This document shows positions 6,694 through 13,246 of a DNA stretch of 24,167 nucleotides, in pieces. How positions within the stretch are numbered: the first letter of the stretch is position 1; every line of letters starts with the position of its first letter. The notes beneath the pieces were generated by a model, which worked only from the letters and a program-made list of their open reading frames with translations, had not been told where the DNA came from and made no database searches. This stretch comes from GW2011-AR1 sp964384965 (lineage in GTDB: Archaea; Nanobdellota; Nanobdellia; Pacearchaeales; GW2011-AR1), in NCBI GenBank assembly GCA_964384965.1, contig CAYLLR010000005.1, forward strand, positions 1-24,167. The letters are read 5' to 3'. The position numbers were made by a program, and so were the translations under genes.

Positions 6694-7140
6694 ATGAAAA
6701 AAAAATTTAGAAAGGCAGTTTTTATTGTTGTGTATTATTTTGAGAGGGGGAAACCAAACTATTTAATTCTTAAAAGAAAACTTCATTGGAGGGGTTGGGA
6801 GTTTCCGAAAGGAGGAATAGAAAAATTTGAAACTAAAAAGATGGCGGTAAAAAGAGAAATCCGTGAAGAGACCGGATTAAGAATAAAGAAAATAAAGAAA
6901 CATAATTTTCAGGGAAAATATCTTTATTCAAAAGTTCTTAAGGATAGACCAAATCACGTAGGTCAGACATTCTCTCTTTATTCAGTTGAGGTTGAGAAAG
7001 GAAAAATAAATTTAGATAAAAGGGAACATTCTTTTAGTAGTTGGGTTAGTTATAAAAACGCGTTGGAAAAATTAACTTACAAAAATCAAAAAGATTCATT
7101 GAAAATTGTTCATAAATGGATTGTATCAAAACTTAAATAA
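6694..7140 (+). CDS. Nudix hydrolase, diadenosine-polyphosphate-hydrolase-like
   Basis: Nudix enzymes hydrolyse nucleoside diphosphates linked to another moiety. The 148-residue product contains a complete Nudix box at residues 40-62: G40, five residues, E46, seven residues, then R54-E55-I-x-E58-E59-x-G61-L62, with WEFPKGG just before it. The N-terminal FIVVYYFERGKPNYLILKR and tryptophan-rich HWRGWEFPKG resemble Ap4A hydrolases of the NUDT2 type. The substrate is uncertain. The gene follows the HIT gene by 64 bases with an A/T box (AATATAAAAAG near 6662) that could be its own promoter. A HIT and Nudix pair behind RuBisCO suggests nucleotide turnover, but a housekeeping role is equally possible. 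Confidence 0.9.
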   Translation: MKKKFRKAVFIVVYYFERGKPNYLILKRKLHWRGWEFPKGGIEKFETKKMAVKREIREETGLRIKKIKKHNFQGKYLYSKVLKDRPNHVGQTFSLYSVEVEKGKINLDKREHSFSSWVSYKNALEKLTYKNQKDSLKIVHKWIVSKLK

Positions 7141-7160
7141 CCTAATTATTTATTTAATCT

Positions 7161-7538
7161 ATGAAACCACGCAAATTCACACTTTCAAGTGGGACGGAAA
7201 TTTTTTTAGGAAGAGATAAGAATAATAACGACGAACTTGTAAAAAGTTTCAGAGGGAAGAAAAATATAATTCTCCACACCTTTGCTCCGGGGAGTCCATT
7301 TTGTGTAATTGAAAAATTGAATCCGACAAAAAATGAAATTTATGAAGCGGGAATTTTCTGTGCTTCCAGATCTCAAGATTGGAGAGACAATAAAGGAGAT
7401 GTAAAAATGAATATTTTTACGGGAAAGGATGTTAAAAAAACAATTTTTATGAAAGTTGGTTCTTGGAAAATAAAAAAGAATTTGGGAGAAATAATAATAA
7501 AAAAGAAGGACATCTTAAATTTATTAAAGAAGAATTAA
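7161..7538 (+). CDS. Stand-alone NFACT-R (DUF814) RNA-binding domain protein
   Basis: NFACT-R is the C-terminal domain of NFACT/Rqc2/RqcH proteins, which bind the large ribosomal subunit during ribosome-associated quality control. The 125-residue protein consists of this domain only: FTLSSGTEIFLGRDKNNNDELV (residues 6-27, quoted in parts: SSGTEIFLGRD and NNNDELV), HTFAPGSPFCVI (39-50), SRSQDWRD (70-77), and the closing FMKVGSWKIKK (96-106). Neither the fibronectin-binding-like N-terminal part nor the NFACT-N or helix-hairpin-helix parts are present, and the next feature is a tRNA, so this is not a visible truncation of a longer gene. Single-domain NFACT-R proteins are known; whether this one acts in quality control or RNA modification is open. 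Start ATG 7161 follows the Nudix stop by 20 bases. Confidence 0.85.
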   Translation: MKPRKFTLSSGTEIFLGRDKNNNDELVKSFRGKKNIILHTFAPGSPFCVIEKLNPTKNEIYEAGIFCASRSQDWRDNKGDVKMNIFTGKDVKKTIFMKVGSWKIKKNLGEIIIKKKDILNLLKKN

Positions 7539-7540
7539 AA

Positions 7541-7611
7541 TGCGCCAGCCGGGAGTCGAACCCGGGTCACAAGCTTGGGAAGCTTGTATTCTGCCACTAA
7601 ACCACTAGCGC
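7541..7611 (-). tRNA. tRNA-Gly (CCC)
   Basis: Complete cloverleaf on the minus strand: acceptor GCGCTAG with CTGGCGC, D arm GTTT-AGTGGCA-GAAT, anticodon arm CAAGC-TTCCCAA-GCTTG with anticodon CCC, four-base variable loop, T arm CCGGG-TTCGACT-CCCGG, discriminator A at 7541. CCA is not encoded. The gene ends 3 bases from the stop of the NFACT-R gene on the other strand. Bases 7612-7842 hold only A/T boxes for this tRNA and for the next gene. Confidence 0.97.
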
Positions 7612-7812
7612 CCAAAAAGAATAATTTTCCAATCTTAATAAATTTTTATAAGTTAATCTTCAAAATAAATTAGATAATTTATTTGATAAATTGTTTATAA
7701 ATTATCCAAAATACTCCCCCTTCAAAGAGGTTGAAATTTTTCAATTTAATCCGTAAATTTTTCTCAATATTTTCTTACACTTTTTTCAAAAAAAGATGGA
7801 ACCGACAAATAG

Positions 7813-7822
7813 TTATATAAAA
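7813..7822 (+). promoter_or_regulatory. TATA box for the AlkD-like gene
   Basis: TTATATAAAA is centred about 25 bases before ATG 7843. Confidence 0.55.
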
Positions 7823-7842
7823 ACTCCCCCATTTTATTTTTT

Positions 7843-8532
7843 ATGCTTAAGAAATTAACTAAAGAAATAGAAATGCTTTATTCAAAGGAAAAAGCAGAAC
7901 GTTCAAAAAGATTTTTTAAAACAGGAAAGGGGGAATATGGGGAGGGAGTTATTTTTCTTGGATTAAATATGTCGGAGCAAAGGAAAATTGCAAAAAATTA
8001 TTTGGATATTCCTTTATCAAAAATAAAAAAACTTCTAAATTCAAAAATACATGAATATAGAATGGTTGCAGGAATTATCTTGGTAGAAAAATATAAAAAA
8101 AATTCCGAAGAAATTTTTAATTTTTATATAAAAAATACAAAAAAATTTAATAATTGGGATTTAGTTGATGTAACTTGCCCAAAGATTGTCGGAAATTTTC
8201 TGAAAAATAAAAATAAAAAAATTTTATATAGTCTTGCGAATTCAAAAAATCTTTGGGAAAAAAGAATTTCAATTGTTTCAACTTATCCGTTCATAATGGA
8301 CAATCAATTTGCTGATAGCTTAAAAATTTCTGAAATTCTCTTAAGTGATAAAAATGATTTAATTCATAAAGCTGTTGGATGGATGCTTAGAGAAATTGGA
8401 AAAAAAGATGAAGCAATTTTAAAAGATTTTTTAAAAATAAATTATAAAAAACTTCCAAGAACGACGCTTCGTTATGCAATTGAAAAATTTCCTAAAACTG
8501 AAAGAAAAAAATGGCTCAAAGGAAATTTTTAA
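7843..8532 (+). CDS. AlkD-like DNA glycosylase (HEAT-repeat DNA alkylation repair protein)
   Basis: AlkD removes N3- and N7-alkylated purines from DNA without base flipping, using a curved stack of HEAT-like helices. The 229-residue protein has the family's signatures: RFFKTGKGEYGEG near residue 23, NNWDLVD at 103-109, NLWEKRISIVST at 136-147, HKAVGWMLREIGK at 175-187 and TTLRYAIEKFP near 206. Residues equivalent to the Bacillus cereus active-site set W109, D113, R148 and W187 are present as W105, D109, R141 and W180 with identical spacings (4 and 39), so the enzyme is probably active. Leaderless start with its own TATA box. The last 17 bases overlap the end of the convergent minus-strand membrane gene. 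Confidence 0.9.
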   Translation: MLKKLTKEIEMLYSKEKAERSKRFFKTGKGEYGEGVIFLGLNMSEQRKIAKNYLDIPLSKIKKLLNSKIHEYRMVAGIILVEKYKKNSEEIFNFYIKNTKKFNNWDLVDVTCPKIVGNFLKNKNKKILYSLANSKNLWEKRISIVSTYPFIMDNQFADSLKISEILLSDKNDLIHKAVGWMLREIGKKDEAILKDFLKINYKKLPRTTLRYAIEKFPKTERKKWLKGNF

Positions 8533-8755
8533 AAAAACCAAATAATCCTATTCCTGCCCATATAAAATAAAAGGAAGTTAGGGACAAAGATTTCTTTTTT
8601 AAACTAATAATTCCCAGACCTGCAGAACCACTAATATTCAAAAGGAGATAAAACAAATTTGAATATTCCACAAACTTTAAACTAACTAAAAAATATCCCA
8701 CTAAAACTGCAACAAAACCATACCACCCAATGATTGAATATGTTTTTTCTCTCAT
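8516..8755 (-). CDS. Small three-helix membrane protein, second of a tandem pair (CBU_0592-like)
   Basis: I place the start at ATG 8755 (MREKTYSIIGWYGF), because this ATG overlaps the stop of the upstream partner as ATGA (8755-8752); a longer open frame to 8797 would overlap that gene by 46 bases. The product is about 79 residues with hydrophobic segments around GWYGFVAVLVGYFLVSL, FYLLLNISGSAGLGII and FYFIWAGIGLFGFF. Motifs LLNISGSAGLG and a W-A-G-I ending match the CBU_0592-like family of small membrane proteins, function unknown. It is similar to its neighbour over its whole length, so the pair arose by duplication and likely forms a heteromer. The 3' end overlaps the AlkD-like gene by 17 bases. 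Confidence 0.75.
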   Translation of the reverse strand: MREKTYSIIGWYGFVAVLVGYFLVSLKFVEYSNLFYLLLNISGSAGLGIISLKKKSLSLTSFYFIWAGIGLFGFFKNFL

Positions 8756-9000
8756 AAAATAACTCCTAAAATTCCCATTAATGCAATAAATGCCCAAAGA
8801 ACATTCAAAACCAAAGGTTGTTTAATTTTTTTAATGAAAGAAGTATAAATTATTCCAAAAGAGCCAAAGAGGTTCATCGATTGATAAAGAACATCAACGG
8901 AAATTATTTCTAAATTAAGAAGGATATATGCGGTCAAAACTAATAAAATTCCAAAGGCTCCAATGATTTCAGAAAAAGATTTTTTATTCATAAAAATCAC
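8752..9000 (-). CDS. Small three-helix membrane protein, first of a tandem pair (CBU_0592-like)
   Basis: The product of up to 82 residues has three hydrophobic segments: IIGAFGILLVLTAYILLNL, the YQSMNLFGSFGIIY region and VLWAFIALMGILGVIL. The pattern with NLFGSFG and W-A-F-I is shared with the following gene and recalls the CBU_0592 family. Start choice: ATG 9000 (MIFMNKKSF) or ATG 8991 (MNKKSF). A box CTTTTAAAG on the minus strand at about 9015-9023 would place transcription start near 8993, favouring the second Met as a leaderless start. Stop overlaps the partner's ATG. Function unknown. Confidence 0.75.
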   Translation of the reverse strand: MIFMNKKSFSEIIGAFGILLVLTAYILLNLEIISVDVLYQSMNLFGSFGIIYTSFIKKIKQPLVLNVLWAFIALMGILGVIL

Positions 9001-9153
9001 AAGTGAGAATTCTTTAAAAGTTTATTTGGGGTTGTTTAGCTTAATTTTTTTAATTCTATAATTGGATTTGTTCAATATCTTTAAAATTTAGCGATTAAAA
9101 ACTTAACCAATTTTCTTTCATAGTCCTCCAACATTTATTAAAAAATCACAATT

Positions 9154-9163
9154 AATTTAAATG
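9154..9163 (+). promoter_or_regulatory. TATA box for the Cbf5 gene
   Basis: AATTTAAATG is centred about 25 bases before ATG 9183. Nothing else is recognised in 9001-9182. Confidence 0.5.
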
Positions 9164-9182
9164 ATTTTACATCTTTGAACAC

Positions 9183-10076
9183 ATGGAAATAAACATAGAA
9201 AAAATAAAATCTAAAAAATCAATTAAGGAATTGTTGGAATTTGGGATTATAAATATAGATAAATCTTCGGGACCCACTTCATTTAATGTTTCTGAATTTG
9301 TTAAAAAATCCTTAGGCTTGAGAAAAACTTCTCATTTTGGAACTTTGGACCCGAAAGTTACAGGGGTTTTGCCCATCGCGTTGAACAGGGGATGTAAACT
9401 AACAGGTTATTTTTTAGGAGAGAATAAAACATATGTTGGAATTGCAAGATTTCATGAAGAGGTCTCTCTTGAAGAAATTGAAAAAATGATAAAGGAAAAA
9501 TTTTTAGGGGAGATTATTCAAATGCCTCCGCTAAAGTCCCGTGTAAAAAGGGAAGAAAGACCGAGAACAATTTTTTCTTTTGAACTTTTAGAAAAGGATG
9601 GAAAGGATGTTTTGTTTTCTGCAAAAGTTCAAGGAGGAACTTATATTAGAAAATTAATTGACGATTTGGGGAAAGAATTGGGTATTGGAGCCCATATGCT
9701 TGAACTTAGAAGGATAAATGCAGGAATCTTTTATGAATATGATAAAATCTATCCTTCAATAAATCTTTATGATTTTGAAAAGGCAGTTGAAGAATATAAA
9801 AAGGGAAATGAAGATTTATTGAAAAAAATAATAATTCCCGGGGAAATTATTTCAAATCTTTTTCCAGTCATAGAAATAAAAAAAGAATCTATCAAAAGAA
9901 TTTTTCATGGAAGCCCAATTCATGATGATGAAGTTGTAAAAAAAGATTATTTAGATTTTGAGACAGGTTCAAGATTGGTTGTTTTTTCAAAAGAAAAGTT
10001 TGTTGGAATTTTTAAGGTTATTAAAAGAGGAAATTTATTTGCAAGAAGTGAATTTACCTTGCAACCTCTGGGGTAG
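9183..10076 (+). CDS. cbf5: tRNA/rRNA pseudouridine synthase Cbf5 (TruB family)
   Basis: Cbf5 isomerises uridine to pseudouridine in rRNA within H/ACA ribonucleoproteins (with Nop10, L7Ae, Gar1) and can also make pseudouridine 55 in tRNA. The 297-residue product is slightly shorter than typical archaeal Cbf5 (about 330). Seen: GIINIDKSSGPTSF (residues 21-34), the catalytic motif HFGTLDPKVTGVLP (51-64) with D56, QMPPLKSRVKREER (113-126), QGGTYIRKLIDDLG with the tyrosine and arginine of motif III, HMLELRRINAG, and a C-terminal PUA domain from about residue 218 with FHGSPIH and GIFKVIKRG. Own TATA box, leaderless start. Bases 10077-10213 after it hold no gene I can support. Confidence 0.94.
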   Translation: MEINIEKIKSKKSIKELLEFGIINIDKSSGPTSFNVSEFVKKSLGLRKTSHFGTLDPKVTGVLPIALNRGCKLTGYFLGENKTYVGIARFHEEVSLEEIEKMIKEKFLGEIIQMPPLKSRVKREERPRTIFSFELLEKDGKDVLFSAKVQGGTYIRKLIDDLGKELGIGAHMLELRRINAGIFYEYDKIYPSINLYDFEKAVEEYKKGNEDLLKKIIIPGEIISNLFPVIEIKKESIKRIFHGSPIHDDEVVKKDYLDFETGSRLVVFSKEKFVGIFKVIKRGNLFARSEFTLQPLG

Positions 10077-10213
10077 TATAATCCTCTTTTTATTAGCAAT
10101 CCCAATAATTTTTGTTATTTTTTCACAAACCCCAAAGGGTTTTCCACAAACATCTTTCTAACGCTTTATCCATTGAATAAATTTTATCATTCAACAAAAT
10201 TAAAAGAATGAAT

Positions 10214-10537
10214 TTATTTTACAAAAAATTTTGAGTGTTTCCTTTTTTTAAAATATCCAAAAAAATAAATAATAGTAAGAACTAAAAAAAAGGCACCCAA
10301 TTTTATAAATATTTTATATAGGGGGTTTGGAATTTCTTTTTTCACGCAAACTGCCATACATGATCCATCAAAGGGAAAAAGAGGTTCAATCCACCCATTT
10401 TCACAAGCACTTCCACATTCATTTACCCCTATTTTATCGAGGTAAAGAAAATAAGACCCTCCGAGAAGGATTAAAGAAATAATTATTAAAGAAATTACTT
10501 TTCTCTTATTTGGGTAAAGAAATTTTTTATCCATCAT
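10214..10537 (-). CDS. Two-helix membrane protein with a four-cysteine outer loop
   Basis: The open frame reaches back to 10633, but a TATA-like ATATTTAAAT (minus strand, 10564-10555) sits 23-26 bases before two adjacent ATGs at 10537 and 10534, so I start here: about 107 residues. Seen: basic N-terminus, helix 1 in VISLIIISLILLGGSYFLYL, an outer loop with four cysteines in GVNECGSACENG and DGSCMAVCV (spacing C-x3-C, then C-x3-C), helix 2 in LGAFFLVLTIIYFFGYF and a basic tail. The loop may hold two disulfides or a metal. No family recognised. It is divergent from the cytochrome c gene and shares a compact promoter region with it, so the two may be co-regulated. Confidence 0.65.
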   Translation of the reverse strand: MMDKKFLYPNKRKVISLIIISLILLGGSYFLYLDKIGVNECGSACENGWIEPLFPFDGSCMAVCVKKEIPNPLYKIFIKLGAFFLVLTIIYFFGYFKKRKHSKFFVK

Positions 10538-10554
10538 TTTAAAAAAAAGTAATA

Positions 10555-10564
10555 ATTTAAATAT
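10555..10564 (-). promoter_or_regulatory. TATA box of the four-cysteine membrane protein
   Basis: ATATTTAAAT on the minus strand, 23-26 bases before ATG 10537/10534. It lies back to back with the cytochrome promoter. Confidence 0.5.
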
Positions 10565-10582
10565 TTTTTCACAATGATAAAA

Positions 10583-10590
10583 TATATATA
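10583..10590 (+). promoter_or_regulatory. TATA box of the cytochrome c gene
   Basis: TATATATA centred about 26 bases before ATG 10612, giving a leaderless transcript. The divergent box is only about 20 bases away. Confidence 0.55.
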
Positions 10591-10611
10591 CATGTTTTAA
10601 TTTATTTAAAA

Positions 10612-11175
10612 ATGAACGAAAAAAAAGATTCAAAGATAAGATTTCGGTCTTTAGAAAAAATGTTCTCTTTATTTTTTATTTCTTCGACAATCCTTTTTGG
10701 AGGTTATAGGTTTGACTTTTCGAATCAAAGAAAAGTGGCAAATTACAAATCAATTCAAGAATATAGAACCGTAAATTATTCTGAAATAATAAATAAGAAT
10801 GCCCCTAATTTTATTGGCGAGGTTTTGGATAGTTCCTTTTCAAATAATGGAAATTGGAAAGTTCCGAAGGTTGCAGAAAGAATAAAAAACAGGGTTCCTC
10901 CAACAAAATCCTCAATAAAAAAAGGAAGGAGATTATATATTCAAAATTGCGAAACTTGCCATGGGGAATTTGGGAAGGGAGATGGTCCTGCAGGGAAATA
11001 TTTGGGAAAAAAAGTCTCAGATTTGACGTCCAAAATTGTCCAATCCCAAAAAGATGGGGTGCTATTCTATAAAATTACAAAAGGTAAAGCCCCTATGCCG
11101 GCATTCAATTCAATATTGAATTCTAAGCAACGTTGGAATTTAATAAATTATCTTAGAACCTTCAAACAAAAATAA
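10612..11175 (+). CDS. Membrane-anchored or exported class I c-type cytochrome
   Basis: Carries electrons on a covalently bound haem outside the membrane. The 187-residue product has a basic N-terminus, a hydrophobic segment MFSLFFISSTILFGGY (residues 17-32) that can be a signal peptide or anchor, a linker, and a C-terminal cytochrome domain of about 85 residues: C113-x-x-C116-H117 in NCETCHGEFGKGDGPAG, and the likely axial methionine M162 in KAPMPAF, then the terminal helix WNLINYLRTF. The layout (CxxCH, then about 45 residues, then MPAF, then a helix) is that of bacterial class I cytochromes. This is odd in a genome of this kind, whose relatives usually lack respiration and haem insertion, and suggests transfer. 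A lipoprotein with EF-hand loops follows 45 bases on; a cysteine-rich membrane protein is divergent. No haem maturation gene is visible. Confidence 0.9.
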   Translation: MNEKKDSKIRFRSLEKMFSLFFISSTILFGGYRFDFSNQRKVANYKSIQEYRTVNYSEIINKNAPNFIGEVLDSSFSNNGNWKVPKVAERIKNRVPPTKSSIKKGRRLYIQNCETCHGEFGKGDGPAGKYLGKKVSDLTSKIVQSQKDGVLFYKITKGKAPMPAFNSILNSKQRWNLINYLRTFKQK

Positions 11176-11190
11176 TTTATTTTTCATAAA

Positions 11191-11199
11191 TTATATATA
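11191..11199 (+). promoter_or_regulatory. TATA box of the EF-hand lipoprotein gene
   Basis: TTATATATA centred about 26 bases before ATG 11221, so the gene has its own promoter despite lying right behind the cytochrome gene. Confidence 0.5.
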
Positions 11200-11220
11200 C
11201 TTTAATGTATATATTATTTT

Positions 11221-11745
11221 ATGTATAAAGAAAGCAAACTTTCAAAAATTATGAATTCTTTCAAGAAAAATTTAATCTTTCCTTTGGCAGGAGTTTTTCT
11301 TTTTTCAGGTTGTTATACCTCCTTTAATGTGCCCTCAAAAAAAGAACATAGAAGAGATTTACATCAAACATTAGAAAATGTTAGGGTGTGGGATTACGAC
11401 GGGGACGGAATTATGAATGATTTTGATTTATGGCCATATAGATATGGTCCTTATGTCGATATGAATCATAACGGGTATGTAGATTGGGGTGATTTAAAGA
11501 TTAACGGTTATTTTTATATTTCAGGTCCCTTTTGGTATTCTTATAGAACCTATTTTCCTCCTTATTATAAAAAATACATTTTCAAGCCCTATAAGCAAAA
11601 AGGAAAAATATTAAAATCTGGAAAAAGAAATAATATAAAATTAAGAAATAATTTTGGAATTAGAAATACCCCCTCCAAAAGAGAAGCTCAAAAAAGAAAA
11701 GTTAGAAAGAGGGCTCAAAGGAACTCCAAAGTGAGAAAGAGGTAA
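11221..11745 (+). CDS. Putative lipoprotein with two EF-hand/dockerin-like calcium loops and a basic tail
   Basis: The 174-residue product starts at ATG 11221; Met 11 is an alternative. A signal segment NLIFPLAGVFLFSGC (residues 17-31) ends in a lipobox-like LFSG-C31. Two canonical calcium loops follow: D58-x-D60-x-D62-G63 with D69, and D80-x-N82-x-N84-G85 with D91, in the spacing of EF-hand or dockerin repeats. The middle is rich in Tyr, Phe and Trp (GPFWYSYRTYFPPYYKKY), and the last 50 residues are almost all Lys, Arg and Asn. Predicted location: outer face of the membrane. The tail could bind polyanions such as nucleic acid or acidic surface polymers (inference). Family not recognised. Calcium and cytochrome genes side by side make a small exported island between two housekeeping genes. 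Confidence 0.8.
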   Translation: MYKESKLSKIMNSFKKNLIFPLAGVFLFSGCYTSFNVPSKKEHRRDLHQTLENVRVWDYDGDGIMNDFDLWPYRYGPYVDMNHNGYVDWGDLKINGYFYISGPFWYSYRTYFPPYYKKYIFKPYKQKGKILKSGKRNNIKLRNNFGIRNTPSKREAQKRKVRKRAQRNSKVRKR

Positions 11746-11781
11746 AAGTAAACCTTATAATTACTAAAAATATGTTCTCCT

Positions 11782-12366
11782 ATGAGACACTTTATTTATT
11801 TTTCAAGTTCGGCTTCAACGTCGGGAAAATCCTTGAGCCAAGGAAATTTAATGAAAGCTGGAAGGATAGATATTGCAATCCATTCGTTTATTCAAGGAGT
11901 TTTTTTGTCTCATGGATTTAGAAAAGATGTAAAATTTCATTTCATTTTTTATGGGATGCCTGACCCCCCAAAACATATAGAAATAATGGTAAAAAATGAA
12001 TTGGATATTTCCAAGAAGGATGTCGGAAATCTGATAAAGAAAATCCTCTATAAATATGCTAAAGGGAAAAAGAGGGAGGTTTTACCTGGATGTTTTATAG
12101 AGAAAAAGAGTTTTTTGAAAGTTATAGAAGATTTATTAAAAGAGGGAATAGAATGTTTCATTCTCGACAAGAATGGACAAAAATTAAGAGAATTAAAAAT
12201 TCCTAAAAATTCTGCATTTATTCTCGGGGATCAAGATGGATTTCCAAAGAAAGAAATAAAAAGATTAAGGAAATCTTTAACTTCTGTTTCAGTTGGTCCA
12301 AAAATGTATTTTGCATCCCAAACAATTGCAGTAGTTAATAATGAATTAGATTTGAGAGGGATTTAA
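11782..12366 (+). CDS. trmY: tRNA (pseudouridine(54)-N(1))-methyltransferase TrmY
   Basis: TrmY methylates N1 of pseudouridine 54 in the T loop of archaeal tRNAs with S-adenosylmethionine; it is a SPOUT (knotted) enzyme. The 194-residue product matches the family's length and signatures: MRHFIYFSSSASTSG at the N-terminus, DIAIHSFIQGVFLSHG (residues 30-45), the knot loop FILGDQDGFPKKE (about 145-157), and the closing ASQTIAVVNNELD. The leaderless start has a box CTTATAATTA at about 11755-11764. It lies two genes after Cbf5, another pseudouridine-related gene, though the two are separated by the exported island and are not an operon. Confidence 0.93.
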   Translation: MRHFIYFSSSASTSGKSLSQGNLMKAGRIDIAIHSFIQGVFLSHGFRKDVKFHFIFYGMPDPPKHIEIMVKNELDISKKDVGNLIKKILYKYAKGKKREVLPGCFIEKKSFLKVIEDLLKEGIECFILDKNGQKLRELKIPKNSAFILGDQDGFPKKEIKRLRKSLTSVSVGPKMYFASQTIAVVNNELDLRGI

Positions 12367-12403
12367 TTCAAAAATTCTTCGATATCTTTTAGTTTAAAGT
12401 TCC

Positions 12404-12902
12404 CTATTGAATGGCTTTTTCTTTTTCTATTGGTTCATTTGAGAAATTTGATTGCTTTTTTTTTGATGATGAAATGGATATTTTCACCCATTTTTTTGGA
12501 GTTGGAACATAAATATTTTCAATGGTATATTTTTTCCAAATAAGAAATACCTCTAATACAAGTATAATTTTTCTGAGAAAATAATTTTCCACTATCAGGA
12601 AAATATCCTGCACAATAAATAGCTCCTCCAAAAATTTCTTTTTTATTCACAAGAGCATCATGTACGGCTTCAATTTCTGTGTGGTTTCATACCCTTCTAA
12701 TTATTCTTTCTAATTTAAATTTGGAGTAGCCAACGGCCCGATTAAATCCTTCTCCAAGGATTCTTTCTTTTTTTTACAAGAATGCTTTCATACCTTTCAT
12801 TACATTTAGATTTTCTTGCTAAATTTATCTATCTAATGTAATAAAGGTCTTTTAAAATTGGGATTTTTTTAGTTCCAATAAATTTTAAATTTTTTATTCA
12901 TA
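12404..12902 (-). pseudogene. Degenerate cytidine-deaminase-fold gene
   Basis: Translating the minus strand across frames gives pieces that line up with a zinc deaminase: INLARKSKCNERYESILV, then ERILGEGFNRAVGYSK, then NHTEIEAVHDALVNK, IFGGAIYCAGYFPDSGK, NYTCIRGISYLEK and ENIYVPTPKKWVKISIS. The H-T-E motif and the C-x-x-(C) loop are those of the deoxycytidylate/cytidine deaminase fold. Damage: stop TAG at 12829-12831, stop TGA at 12687-12689 directly before HTE, frame change in an A8 run (12768-12775), another in an A6 run (12530-12535), and the second zinc cysteine is Gly (TCIRG). The homopolymer shifts could be sequencing errors, but two stops and a lost ligand argue for real decay. The upstream limit is approximate. 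Confidence 0.7.
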
Positions 12903-12969
12903 TAAAAAGAATAGGTTCTTGAATATACCCTATCAAAACATTTAATAAATTCTTCATTTTTGCTTATTT

Positions 12970-13245
12970 ATGAAAAAATCAGTAAGGCTTTATATTTCTG
13001 GATTAATCCAGGGAATTTTCTTTAGAAGCTTTGTGAAAGAAAATGCCGAAAGATTAAACGTAAAAGGATTTGTAAGAAATTTAGAAGATGGACGTGTTGA
13101 AGTCTTTTTAGAAGGGAATTCAGAGGATGTTAGAAAAATGATTGAACTTTGTAAAAAAGGTCCAAAACATTCTCAAGTAAAAAAAGTGGAAGAAAAAAAG
13201 GAGAGGTTTCAAGATTTGAAAGCTTTCAAAATTTTACATATTTAA
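12970..13245 (+). CDS. acyP: Acylphosphatase
   Basis: Hydrolyses acyl phosphates such as carbamoyl or 1,3-bisphosphoglycerate-type substrates. The 91-residue product is the exact family length. Signature residues: LYISGLIQGIFFRSF (7-21) with the phosphate-binding loop and catalytic R19, and GFVRNLEDGRVEVFLEGN (33-50) with catalytic N37. An A/T box ATTTAATAAA at about 12939-12948 is placed for a leaderless start. Its stop is one base from the ATG of the next gene, which in turn overlaps RNase HI, so the three form an operon. Certain in family; the physiological substrate is unknown, as for most acylphosphatases. Confidence 0.92.
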   Translation: MKKSVRLYISGLIQGIFFRSFVKENAERLNVKGFVRNLEDGRVEVFLEGNSEDVRKMIELCKKGPKHSQVKKVEEKKERFQDLKAFKILHI

Positions 13246-13246
13246 A

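Noticed and set aside
7797..7850. Short ORF starting MEPTNSYIK before the AlkD-like gene
   Set aside because: It spans the TATA box and start of the AlkD-like gene and is too short.
9958..10161. 67-codon ORF ending in a hydrophobic helix (IILFLLAIPIIFVIF)
   Set aside because: Two thirds overlap Cbf5 in another frame. The hydrophobic end past 10077 is suggestive but has no start codon or promoter of its own.
12460..12600. C/D-box guide RNA suggested by GATGATGA near 12467
   Set aside because: No CTGA box at a suitable distance, and the region is explained by the deaminase remnant on the other strand.
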